A DNA stretch of 64,000 nt from Skermanella mucosa (lineage in GTDB: Bacteria; Pseudomonadota; Alphaproteobacteria; Azospirillales; Azospirillaceae): positions 2,352,501 through 2,416,500 of the forward strand of contig NZ_CP086106.1 in NCBI RefSeq assembly GCF_016765655.2, written 5' to 3'. The notes under the pieces were generated by a model. The model did not search any database and was not told where the DNA came from. It saw nothing but the letters and a program-made list of their open reading frames with translations. The position numbers and the translations under genes are program-made. This document shows, in pieces, positions 1 through 7,693 of the stretch (position 1 is the stretch's first letter; every line of letters starts with the position of its first letter).

Positions 1-899
1 CTCTCGTAGAACCCGTAGAGCACGCCCGGCTCGTCGACCGTGCATTGCGAGAGGAAATGCAGCCCCAACGTCGTCTTCCCGGATCCGGTGGGACCAAACA
101 GTAGCGTGGTCGACGCGGCCGGGTAGCCACCGTGGAGCATCGTGTCGAGCGCTTCCAGACCCGCACTGACCCGACCGGTCGCCTCGTCCTCGGCATCGGA
201 CGGCAGTACGGTCGCCTCTAGGCGCGGGAACACCCTGATGCCGCTGTCTGTGATGCGGAACAGATGTTCCCCCCGCAGAAAGCTACCACCACGCTGCTTG
301 TGGACCGTGATGGAGCGAACAGACCGCAGCCCATGACCGACGTCGCGAAGCTCAATCCAGCCATCCACCATGGTGAACTCTGGCGAGGAGGGCTGCCGCT
401 GCTGATTGGTGAGGATCAGGAGGGTTATGCCAAGCAGGTTGGCCTGCCCCTGGAGTTCGTGGACGAAGGTGCGGAACTCGTGCTCGCTGCCCGCCACGTC
501 ATGGATGACGAAGAGACCATCCAGGATAACGAGCGACGCCTTGCTGCGGCGAGCCTCCTGCGCCAGCAGGCGGATCACTCCGCGCAGGCCTTCCTTGTCG
601 AGCGTCGAATATGCCGAGAGGTAAGTCAGCAGCCGTGGGATCCTGTCCTCCGAATAGAACCCCATCTGCTGCATGTAGCGGATCATCCGGTCGTGGGGCT
701 CTGCAAGCAGGCTCATGTAGAGGGCTGTCTCGCCCTGATCCGTGTGGTTGAAGCAGATCTGGTTGGACAGGATCGTCTTGCCCGTCCCCGGACTGCCTTG
801 GATGATGTAGGCTGCACCTCTGAGCAAGCCGCCATTCAGGACAATGTCCAGTCCTTCGATCCCGGTTAGTATCCGCTCTATGGCAAAACTCATCAGCAT
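1..899 (-). CDS. KaiC-like RecA-superfamily ATPase, C-terminus cut by window edge
   Basis: Reading from ATG at 899 the frame stays open to base 1, so the gene continues beyond the window. The first ATPase domain begins about ten residues in and has a Walker A GSPGTGKT near residue 30, followed by an EPHDR segment and a hydrophobic Walker B-like strand ending LVILDG. A second domain begins around residue 240 with another P-loop, GPTGSGKT. Two tandem RecA/RAD55-like domains are the hallmark of KaiC-family proteins. Outside cyanobacteria these act in signalling and are often encoded next to histidine kinases; no kaiA or kaiB is visible here. The start at 899 has an AGGGA ribosome site about 6 nt upstream; ATG 893 is an alternative. 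Autokinase function cannot be judged from the visible part. Confidence 0.85.
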   Translation of the reverse strand, partial: MLMSFAIERILTGIEGLDIVLNGGLLRGAAYIIQGSPGTGKTILSNQICFNHTDQGETALYMSLLAEPHDRMIRYMQQMGFYSEDRIPRLLTYLSAYSTLDKEGLRGVIRLLAQEARRSKASLVILDGLFVIHDVAGSEHEFRTFVHELQGQANLLGITLLILTNQQRQPSSPEFTMVDGWIELRDVGHGLRSVRSITVHKQRGGSFLRGEHLFRITDSGIRVFPRLEATVLPSDAEDEATGRVSAGLEALDTMLHGGYPAASTTLLFGPTGSGKTTLGLHFLSQCTVDEPGVLYGFYE

Positions 900-1503
900 G
901 GTCCCTGAACTTGCATGCCGCGCCAGCAGGCTTGAGGCGACAGCCTTCTCCTCCGGTGAGCCTATTAAGCCTGTGCACCCAACATTCTGTCTGCAGGTAT
1001 TAGCATCTCTGCTCGCTGTTTGTAAGGCGCGTCCGAGCAAGGCTGTAGAGCATTGTGGCTGAGGTCTCAAAGAATCTTTTTATGCTTCAAAGGAGGCCTG
1101 CTGACCACTCAAGGATTGTCCTAAGCAAGAGGTTTTGCAATGTCGCCTGAATCGGTAAAGGACGGCTTCTGAGATGCTGCCCGAGCCGCTACCGTGTTCA
1201 GAATTGTCGGTCTGAATCAGGCAGAAAAGATTGAATCGGCGCTGCCGACCGGGGCGACGGCAGTTCCTGTACCGACGAGTCCCGCAAATACTTCCAGCTA
1301 ACGAAAATGATTCGGCCTTTGGACAGGTCGATGGCTGGACTGGTATGGAACGACATAATCAAGGTGACGCAAGGGCCGGATGAGCCGTAACCCTTGTCGC
1401 TGTTCCATCCCTCACGGCATCGGATACCATTCGAACCCGAGGGTATGGATGTTCCCGGCGAAGCGTCCGGCCCCTTTCGGGCGGGCCGGACGCTTGCGGA
1501 GTC
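900..1503. other. gene-free stretch of about 600 bp
   Basis: No open frame here has convincing codon use or a recognisable motif. The part next to 900 must carry the promoter of the KaiC-like gene. The part near 1461-1494 holds the terminator of the ABC permease gene. The middle (about 1080-1420) is less GC-rich than its surroundings and could be decayed coding sequence, but I could not match it to anything. Confidence 0.5.
1461..1494 (-). terminator. hairpin terminator of the ABC permease/ATPase operon
   Basis: A perfect 13-bp inverted repeat, AAGCGTCCGGCCC and its complement, has an 8-nt loop. It starts about 10 nt beyond the permease stop codon on the minus strand. There is no clear U-tract. 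Confidence 0.7.
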
Positions 1504-2307
1504 TCAATCCGCCTGTGCCCTCCGCGGCATGAAGCCGCGGGCGGGGTTGTAGCCGTAGATGGCGGCGGCCAGGAACACCGCCAGGGCAAGCGCTGTCCAG
1601 CCCAGCGACTCCCAGTTGATCTGCACGTAGAGGGCGAAGCGGATCAGTTCGACCGCGTGGGTGAACGGGTTGGCGGCGCAGATCTGGTAGAGCAGCACGC
1701 TAGATTCCTGCATCTTCCACAACGGATAGAGCGCCGAGGACAGGAAGAAGGTCGGGAAGATCACGAAGTTCATGACTCCCGCGAAGTTCTCCAGCTGCTT
1801 GATGGTCGAGGACAGCAGCATGCCCACGGCTCCCAGCATCAACCCGCTGACGACCAGGGCCGGCAGCGCCGTCAGGTATCCCAGGGGCGGCATGACAATG
1901 TCGAAGGCGGCGGCGATCGCCAGGAAGGCATATACCTGGAGGATCGACACGGCGGTTCCGGCCAGCAGCTTGGCGGTCAGCAGGAACCAGCGGGGCAGGG
2001 GGCTGACAAGCAGCGTTCGCATGCTGCCCATCTCCCGGTCGTAGACCATGGACAGCGAACTCTGCATCCCGTTGAACAGCTGGATCATCCCGACCAGCCC
2101 CGGGACGATGTATGTCTCGTAGGTGATGTAGGTCTCGTAGGGTGGAATGATCGAGAGGCCGAGCGCCGCCCGGAAGCCGGCCGCGAACACCAGCAGCCAG
2201 ACCAGCGGCCGGACCAGGGCCGCCAGGAAGCGCTCGCGCTGGTGGAGGAACCGCAGCACCTCGCGGATCACGATGCCGTTGAGGGCGCGCCAGTAATGCA
2301 GGTTCAT
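1504..2307 (-). CDS. ABC-2 type transporter permease of the quinoprotein alcohol dehydrogenase cluster
   Basis: A 267-residue integral membrane protein with about six hydrophobic segments. It is the membrane half of an ABC-2 type exporter whose ATPase is the overlapping upstream gene. Start ATG at 2307 overlaps the ATPase stop (ATGA), which makes this start much better than the longer in-frame extension. Family members beside PQQ-dependent dehydrogenases are known as the alcohol-cluster ABC permease (PedC-type). Their substrate is unknown, with export or tolerance of alcohols or aldehydes, or of a cofactor, proposed. Internal motifs include the segment NGMQSSLSMVYDREMGSMR, typical of ABC-2 permeases. 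The direction of transport is inferred from the family. Confidence 0.88.
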   Translation of the reverse strand: MNLHYWRALNGIVIREVLRFLHQRERFLAALVRPLVWLLVFAAGFRAALGLSIIPPYETYITYETYIVPGLVGMIQLFNGMQSSLSMVYDREMGSMRTLLVSPLPRWFLLTAKLLAGTAVSILQVYAFLAIAAAFDIVMPPLGYLTALPALVVSGLMLGAVGMLLSSTIKQLENFAGVMNFVIFPTFFLSSALYPLWKMQESSVLLYQICAANPFTHAVELIRFALYVQINWESLGWTALALAVFLAAAIYGYNPARGFMPRRAQAD

Positions 2308-3041
2308 GCTGCCACCTGGTTGATCAGCCGGTGGAAGGTCTGGGTCAGGTTCGCCGAGGCGTTGGTCCTGTTCACCTCGCTGACGCTGCCGTCGGCCAGG
2401 ATGCGGCCCTTGTGGATCACGACGACCCGGTCGTCGGCATGGACCTCGTCGATCAGGTGGGTCGCCCACAGCACCGCCATGCCCTGGGTCCGGCACAGCT
2501 CGTGGACATGCTCCACGATCCCGCGGCGGGCCGGGACGTCCAGTCCTACGGTCGGCTCGTCCAGCACCAGAAGGTCCGGCCGGTGGAGCAGTGCCCGAGC
2601 CAGTTCGACCCGGCGGCGGTGGCCGCCGTTGAGCTGGCGTACCTTCTCGCCGTCGCGCTCGGCCATGTCGAGACGCTCCAGCGCCTCGTCGATGCGGTTG
2701 GCGGCGTCGCGCCGACCGATGCCGTGCAGCGCAGCGAAGTAATGAAGGTTCTGGCGGACGGTCAGGTCAAGGTCCAGCGTGGGCTGCTGGAACACCACGC
2801 CCATCCGGGCCAGCGCGCGGGTCGGCTGGTCTCGCAACGCGATCCCGCAGACGCGGATGGACCCGCGCGGCGCCTCGAACAGGCGGGTGATCAGGGAGAA
2901 CAGCGTCGTCTTGCCCGCGCCGTTCGGCCCCAGCAGGGCGGTGAACTCGCCCTCGTTCACACGGAAGGACACGTCGTCCAGGGCGAAGCCTCGGCCGTAA
3001 CCGTAGCTGAGCCCTTCGATCTCCAATGCGGGTGCGGTCAT
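2304..3041 (-). CDS. ABC transporter ATP-binding protein, PQQ-dehydrogenase-associated
   Basis: A 245-residue cytoplasmic ATPase that pairs with the permease downstream. Walker A GPNGAGKT lies at residues 38-45. The Q-loop is VVFQQPTLD. The signature is LNGGHRRRVE rather than LSGGQ, Walker B is LLVLDEPTVGLD, and the switch His is in WATHL. The order and length match the DrrA/CcmA-like exporter ATPases found in alcohol quinoprotein clusters. It is translationally coupled to the permease through a 4-nt overlap and lies 52 nt downstream of the beta-propeller gene, so the three minus-strand genes probably form one operon. Confidence 0.92.
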   Translation of the reverse strand: MTAPALEIEGLSYGYGRGFALDDVSFRVNEGEFTALLGPNGAGKTTLFSLITRLFEAPRGSIRVCGIALRDQPTRALARMGVVFQQPTLDLDLTVRQNLHYFAALHGIGRRDAANRIDEALERLDMAERDGEKVRQLNGGHRRRVELARALLHRPDLLVLDEPTVGLDVPARRGIVEHVHELCRTQGMAVLWATHLIDEVHADDRVVVIHKGRILADGSVSEVNRTNASANLTQTFHRLINQVAA

Positions 3042-3093
3042 CTATCCCTTGCGTTTCCTCCGGGCCCGGTTCCAGGCCCCCATCCCTTATAAC

Positions 3094-4065
3094 CTATTCC
3101 TTGATCGCCACACCCCAAGGATAGCGGCCGACCGGGATCGACTTTACCACGGTCATGGCGTCCACATCGATCACCGACACATCGTTGCTCACCCCGTTCG
3201 ACGTGAACAGCCGCTTCTGGTCCGGCGTGAATTCCAGGTGCCAGACGCGGCGGCCGACCAGCAGGTACCTTTCGACCTCGAAGGTCCTGGCGTTGACCAC
3301 GGCCACGTGGTTGGCCGGGCCGAGCGCCACGAAGGCGTAACGCCCGTCATCGGTCAGCTTGACGCCGACCGGCTGGATATTGTCCTTGGCGACGCCTTTG
3401 ATCGCGAATTGGACCGTGTGCTCCACCTTCCGCGTCGCCGTGTCGATCACCGCCACCGTGCCGCCGATCTCCGCCGAGACCCACAGCTTCGACCCGTCCC
3501 TGGAGAATTCGGCGTGGCGCGGCCGCGCGTCCACCAGCGTGTTGTCGACCAGGGACCGCTTTGCCGTGTCGATCCAGTGGACCATGTTGGTCGTTTCCGA
3601 CGTGTTGACCGCCCAGTTGCCGTCCGGGCTGACCGCCATGCCTTCCGGCTCGACGCCGACTTCGATTTGATAGGCGACTTTCCGCTGCGGAATGTCCACG
3701 ACGGTCACGACGTTGTCGTCCTCGTTGGAGACGAACAGATGCTTGCCGTCGGGATGGAGCGCGAACTGCTCCGGGTCCTCGCCCGAGGGAAGGTCGTGCA
3801 GGATCTTCCCGGTCGCGACGTCGAGCACCTGGACGGTATCGTCGTCGCTGGCGCAGATGTAAAGCAGGCTGCCGTCGGCGTTCAGGGTGATCCCGCGCGG
3901 GCGTCTGCCGACCTTGATGGTCTTCGTCACCTGAAGGGTGCCGGCGTCGATCACGCTCAGCGTATTGTCCTTCTCGTTCGAAACGAAAACCGTTTGCCCG
4001 AGCGCCGGCCCGGCCAGAACGGCCGTCACGACTGCCGCCGCCGACGCAACCTTCGCGATCTTCAT
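3094..4065 (-). CDS. periplasmic YVTN-type beta-propeller protein, PQQ-catabolism associated
   Basis: A 323-residue secreted protein. The chosen start (4065) gives a clean signal peptide: basic MKIAK, a hydrophobic Ala/Val core, and likely cleavage after GPALGQ. An AGGGAAAGAAG ribosome site lies just upstream. The mature part consists of repeated blades with YVTN-like signatures such as VFVSNEKDNTLSVID, LFVSNEDDNVVTVVD and LWVSAEIGGTVAVID, about seven in all, as in lactonase-type propellers. This family accompanies PQQ-dependent alcohol dehydrogenases and their ABC exporter. Its biochemical role is not established; a periplasmic binding or scaffold role is inference. Confidence 0.88.
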   Translation of the reverse strand: MKIAKVASAAAVVTAVLAGPALGQTVFVSNEKDNTLSVIDAGTLQVTKTIKVGRRPRGITLNADGSLLYICASDDDTVQVLDVATGKILHDLPSGEDPEQFALHPDGKHLFVSNEDDNVVTVVDIPQRKVAYQIEVGVEPEGMAVSPDGNWAVNTSETTNMVHWIDTAKRSLVDNTLVDARPRHAEFSRDGSKLWVSAEIGGTVAVIDTATRKVEHTVQFAIKGVAKDNIQPVGVKLTDDGRYAFVALGPANHVAVVNARTFEVERYLLVGRRVWHLEFTPDQKRLFTSNGVSNDVSVIDVDAMTVVKSIPVGRYPWGVAIKE

Positions 4066-4311
4066 GACGCTTCTTTCCCTTGGAGCTGACGAACGCGGCC
4101 AAGGTATCGGCATCGGCGGTATGCGGCGCATTAGACTTTGGAACCATGCCGGACCGATCCAGTACTTCGGGCAAAAAGCCTTGTCGCCTCAATACTTGCG
4201 TAATCTCAGCAGCCGCCGGCTCCTACCATAGTCCAATTAGTGCCCGAGCCCGTCCTGGATATGATCCGTCGCAACGAAGCGATCACCGCTGTTTGCGAAA
4301 GGACCTGTTTG
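4066..4311. promoter_or_regulatory. divergent promoter region of the quinoprotein cluster
   Basis: This 246-bp gap separates the leftward propeller/ABC operon from the rightward pedF-led operon, so it must carry two divergent promoters. No convincing -35/-10 pair or repeat could be fixed by eye. An SD-like GAAAGGAC at 4297-4304 serves the cytochrome start at 4312. Confidence 0.5.
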
Positions 4312-4743
4312 ATGAACGCTCGGCTTGTCCGGCTCTCCGCCGCCGCCCTTCTGCTGGGCGGTCTCGTTGCCGCCTCGACCGGCGCCTTCGCCCATGGCGA
4401 CGTCACTCCCCAGGCGGTCGACACCACCGGTCTGGAGCCGCTGGGCAAGGAATGGCGGGAGAGCAATCCCTACCGGGGCAACGAGCGGGCCATCGAGATC
4501 GGCAAGTCGGCGTTCAACCAGAACTGCGCCCGATGCCACGGCCTGGGCGCCATTTCGGGAGGCATCGCGCCGGACCTGCGGTTCCTGGAGCCGGGCGACA
4601 GCGGCGACGAGTGGTTCAAGGAGCGGGTGGTCAACGGCGCGATCCGCAATGGCGTCACCTACATGCCCAAGTTCGACGAAGCCCTGGGGCAGGAAGCGCT
4701 CTGGACGATCCGCGCCTGGCTCGAAACCGTCGCCGAGCAGTGA
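4312..4743 (+). CDS. pedF: cytochrome c-550, PedF type
   Basis: A 143-residue periplasmic c-type cytochrome, the probable electron acceptor of the PQQ alcohol dehydrogenase. Residues 1-27 form a signal peptide ending GAFA. The single haem site is CARCH at residues 72-76, followed by GLGAISGGIAPDLR, the arrangement seen in PedF. A Met in the YMPKFDE segment is the likely distal ligand. The start at 4312 is preferred over upstream in-frame codons because it begins the signal peptide and has a GAAAGGAC ribosome site about 7 nt upstream. It leads the rightward operon of binding protein, SoxYZ-like carrier and hydrolase genes. Confidence 0.9.
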   Translation: MNARLVRLSAAALLLGGLVAASTGAFAHGDVTPQAVDTTGLEPLGKEWRESNPYRGNERAIEIGKSAFNQNCARCHGLGAISGGIAPDLRFLEPGDSGDEWFKERVVNGAIRNGVTYMPKFDEALGQEALWTIRAWLETVAEQ

Positions 4744-4751
4744 GCGTGCCC

Positions 4752-5609
4752 ATGTCGGGAATGATCGCTTCCTGGTGCCGCGCCCTGGCCGCCGCCGTCG
4801 CCCTGACGGTCGCGGCATCCTCCCCGGCCCTGGCCGTGCCGCTGGACGACGTGGTCGCGCGCGGGGTGGTGCGGATCGCCGTCTACCGGGATTTCCCGCC
4901 ATTCTCCTACCGCGAGGGCGGCGTCCTGAAGGGGGCCGACGTCGATCTGGGCAAGGCGATCGGCGAGAAGCTGGGGCTGCGGGTCGATTTCATGGAACTG
5001 ACCGCCGACGAGACCATGGACGACGATCTGCGCAATGCCGTCTGGAAGGGGCCGATCCTGGGCGGCGGCGTCGCCGACATCATGATGCATGTGCCGGTCA
5101 ACCGGTCCTTCGCTCAGCGCAATGATCTGGTCGTCATCTTCGGGCCGTACCAGCGGGAGATCTATGCCGTCGCCCGCGATCCCGCGCGCATTTCCGAAAC
5201 CGCGGGGTTCCCGGTGTTCCAGACCGAGAAGGTCGGGGTCGAGCTGGATACCGTTCCCGATTTCTACCTGAGCGGCGCCTTCGGCGGCCGGCTCGCGGCG
5301 AATGTCGTCCACTACGTCACCGTCGGGCAGGCGGTCGCCGGCCTTCGCGCCGGTGCCGTGGCGGCGGTGTTCGCCCCCTTGAGCGAACTGGAGGGGGCGC
5401 TGGGTCCCGACCGGGCCAAGTTCCCGATCGGATCCATGCCCGCCCCGAACCTGGCCCCCGCGGAATGGCCGATCGGCCTGGCGGTCAAGCACGACGCCCG
5501 CGACCTGGGTTACCGGGTCGGGGACATCGTGACCGAGCTTCTCGAAAGTGGTAAGGTGGCGGAAATCTACGGGAGCCACGGGCTGACGCACAACCGCCCG
5601 GCCCAATAG
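4752..5609 (+). CDS. quinoprotein dehydrogenase-associated periplasmic binding protein (MoxJ/XoxJ-like)
   Basis: A 285-residue secreted protein of the family 3 solute-binding fold, related to MoxJ/XoxJ. A signal peptide ends near ASSPALA. The mature start, VRIAVYRDFPPFSYREGG, is the classic opening of this fold. It lies 8 nt after pedF and upstream of the SoxYZ-like gene. XoxJ-type proteins are thought to help activate or mature PQQ dehydrogenases rather than import a solute, and the absence of a matching importer permease agrees with that. GTG at 4746 and ATG at 4761 are alternative starts. Confidence 0.88.
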   Translation: MSGMIASWCRALAAAVALTVAASSPALAVPLDDVVARGVVRIAVYRDFPPFSYREGGVLKGADVDLGKAIGEKLGLRVDFMELTADETMDDDLRNAVWKGPILGGGVADIMMHVPVNRSFAQRNDLVVIFGPYQREIYAVARDPARISETAGFPVFQTEKVGVELDTVPDFYLSGAFGGRLAANVVHYVTVGQAVAGLRAGAVAAVFAPLSELEGALGPDRAKFPIGSMPAPNLAPAEWPIGLAVKHDARDLGYRVGDIVTELLESGKVAEIYGSHGLTHNRPAQ

Positions 5610-5673
5610 GACGGAAGACCCGAAGCGGACGCTCCCACGAAGCATGGGAGCGCATTGGATAGGGAGATCGCGC

Positions 5674-6480
5674 GTGCTGAAGACCCTTGGCGCAGGCTTG
5701 GTCACGGTGATGCTGGCGACCTCGGCGGTCGCGGCCGAACCCGATCCCCTCCGTTCCGTGATGTGGGACGACATGCATTCCGTGATCCTGGGCGGCGGGC
5801 CGGTCCGGTTCGATGACCGCGTCCTCGTATCCGCCCCGGCGAGTGCCGAGGACGCGCTGAACGTGCCGGTATCGGTCGATGCGACGGCTTTGGGCGCGGT
5901 GGAGGAGATCGTCGTCTTCGCCGACATGAACCCGATCCCGCGGATCCTCAATTATCGCCCGGTCGCGGCCCGTCCGACCATAGCGCTGCGTCTCAAGCTT
6001 CAGCAGGCGACCCCGATCCGGGCGGCGGCCCGCACGCCCGACGGGGTCTGGCACGTGGGCGGTGTGTTCGTCGACGCAGCGGGCGGCGGCTGCACCTCCC
6101 CCGCGCTGGCCCACGGCGATCCGACCTGGGAGCGGCATCTCGGCGAGGTCCAGGCCCGCGCCTGGGCCGGGACGGGGGCGGAGGCTGACTCCACCCGGCT
6201 GCGCCTTCGGGTGCGGCACCCGATGGATACCGGCCTGGCGCCGGGTATCCCGGCCTTCTACCTGGAGGATCTTGCGATCCGGGACGCCGATGGACGCGAA
6301 CTGGCGCGGATCGACAGCTTCGAGCCGGTCTCCGAGAACCCTGTCTTCACCGTCGAGGTGTCGCCGTCGCCCGGCAGCCGGTCCCTCGGGATCAAGGGTC
6401 GAGACAATAACGGCACCGAGATCGAGGCCGAGGTTCCCTTGCCGTGGCGGCAGAGCGCGCTGGACCCCGTCCGGCGATGA
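5674..6480 (+). CDS. quinoprotein dehydrogenase-associated SoxYZ-like carrier protein
   Basis: A 268-residue periplasmic protein resembling a fusion of SoxY and SoxZ, the sulfur-carrier pair of the Sox system. The SoxY-like half carries the signature GGGCTSP with Cys140, the probable carrier residue. The SoxZ-like half runs from about residue 160, with a segment HPMDTG. GTG at 5674 is chosen because AGGGAG lies 7 nt upstream and translation begins directly with a signal peptide ending SAVAA. ATG 5644 would add ten residues. The stop overlaps the next start (ATGA). What is carried in alcohol-oxidising clusters is unknown. Confidence 0.85.
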   Translation: MLKTLGAGLVTVMLATSAVAAEPDPLRSVMWDDMHSVILGGGPVRFDDRVLVSAPASAEDALNVPVSVDATALGAVEEIVVFADMNPIPRILNYRPVAARPTIALRLKLQQATPIRAAARTPDGVWHVGGVFVDAAGGGCTSPALAHGDPTWERHLGEVQARAWAGTGAEADSTRLRLRVRHPMDTGLAPGIPAFYLEDLAIRDADGRELARIDSFEPVSENPVFTVEVSPSPGSRSLGIKGRDNNGTEIEAEVPLPWRQSALDPVRR

Positions 6481-7421
6481 GAGGCGCGCTCAAGGGTGCG
6501 GTCGGGCTGCTGTGCCTGATCCTGATGCCGGCGGACAGCGTCCTTGCCGCCCGGCGGGACTATGGGCTGGAGGCGCGCCGGATCGCGGCCGACACCTATG
6601 TGTTCGAGGGGGCCTCGGAGCATTTCACCGCCGCGAACGGCGGAAACATCCTCAACTCGGGCTTCATCGTCACCGAAGACGGCGTTATCGTCATCCAGAC
6701 CGGGCCCAGCCGCCGCTACGGCGAGGAGATGAGGGCCGCGATCGGCCGGGTGACCCAGCGGCCGATCGCGAAGGTCTTCGTCAGCAACCTTCATCCCGAC
6801 TATTTCCTCGGCTCCCAGGCCTTCGCCGACGTGCCGATCGCCGCCCTTCCCGGCACCATCGACGGCATCCGCAGCGACGGCCGGGCGGTCACCGAGAACA
6901 TGTACCGTCTGATCGGCGACTGGATGCGGGGGACCGAGGTGGTCGTCCCGTCCGAGCCCGTCCTGGGCGCCACCGTCGCCTACGGCGGCCACAGGCTTCG
7001 GTTGATGCCTCTTGCCGGGCACACGGCGGCCGACCTCGCCCTGTTCGACGAGACCACCGGCGTGCTGTTCGCCGGTGGTCTCGTGTTCTCCGACCGCACG
7101 CCGACGACGCCTCACGCCGACATCGCGCGGTGGCTGGTATCGCTCGACCAGTTGGAGTCGCTGGACATCGCCGTCCTGGTTCCCAACCACGGCACAGTCC
7201 GGCCCGACGAAGCCGCGATCGGCCAGACTCGGGATTACCTGACCTGGCTTGACGCGACGCTACGCGAGGCGGCGGAGGCGGGCCTGGACATGAACGAAGT
7301 CATGGCGATCGAGATTCCGACACGATTCGCCGCACTCAACGTCCTTCGGGAGGAGTTCATACGCTCGGTCGCGCATCTCTATCCAGAAATAGAACAATCT
7401 GTATTGCCGCGCGTGAACTAA
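6477..7421 (+). CDS. quinoprotein relay metallo-beta-lactamase-fold hydrolase with altered metal ligands
   Basis: A 314-residue secreted protein with a signal peptide ending PADSVLAA and a metallo-beta-lactamase fold, related to SoxH and to the zinc hydrolase that accompanies SoxYZ-like carriers in quinoprotein clusters. The canonical HxHxDH metal motif reads NLHPDYFLG here, so the first and last His are Leu and Tyr. The usual AGD ligand reads AGG. The GHT and NHG histidines remain. Only about four of seven expected ligands survive. It is coupled to the SoxYZ-like gene by an ATGA overlap. It may bind one metal or have a non-hydrolytic role. Confidence 0.85.
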   Translation: MRGALKGAVGLLCLILMPADSVLAARRDYGLEARRIAADTYVFEGASEHFTAANGGNILNSGFIVTEDGVIVIQTGPSRRYGEEMRAAIGRVTQRPIAKVFVSNLHPDYFLGSQAFADVPIAALPGTIDGIRSDGRAVTENMYRLIGDWMRGTEVVVPSEPVLGATVAYGGHRLRLMPLAGHTAADLALFDETTGVLFAGGLVFSDRTPTTPHADIARWLVSLDQLESLDIAVLVPNHGTVRPDEAAIGQTRDYLTWLDATLREAAEAGLDMNEVMAIEIPTRFAALNVLREEFIRSVAHLYPEIEQSVLPRVN

Positions 7422-7693
7422 ACAGGGCCTGAATCGGACCGACCTGCCTCCTGACGGACGCGGGAAAGCTTTCGTTCGTTCGCATCTATATTATAGCCAT
7501 CTATTGTACTTTTTGCCAATTGCTTGGTTTCGACGTGAGGTTAATCTCCGCGACCAAGGACAAACAGGCCTGCGGGGCCGGGAAGATTTGGCAAAGCCGG
7601 GGCTTGGCTGTCGGGACGGGAGCGTTCCGGCGGCCGGTCGGTGGCGGAGCGGCCCGGTGCCGGCGTCGCGTGCTCTTGAGGGAGGCTGACTTT
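7422..7693 (+). promoter_or_regulatory. upstream region of the PQQ alcohol dehydrogenase gene
   Basis: This 272-bp gap contains an AT-rich patch around 7485-7520 (CATCTATATTATAGCC and TTGTACTTTTTGCC), unlike the GC-rich surroundings and suitable for a promoter. It leaves a leader of about 170 nt before the start codon. GAGGGAGGC at 7678-7686 is the ribosome site. A regulated, separately transcribed dehydrogenase gene is likely, but no defined operator could be recognised. Confidence 0.5.

Noticed and set aside
1309-1389. A 27-codon plus-strand frame ending ...VTQGPDEP
   Set aside because: It is too short, lacks a ribosome site and has no similarity. It may be a decayed fragment but cannot be supported.
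7504-7689. Short frames before the PQQ dehydrogenase that could be a leader peptide
   Set aside because: They have no ribosome site or attenuator structure, and one is only an in-frame extension of the dehydrogenase start without signal-peptide logic.
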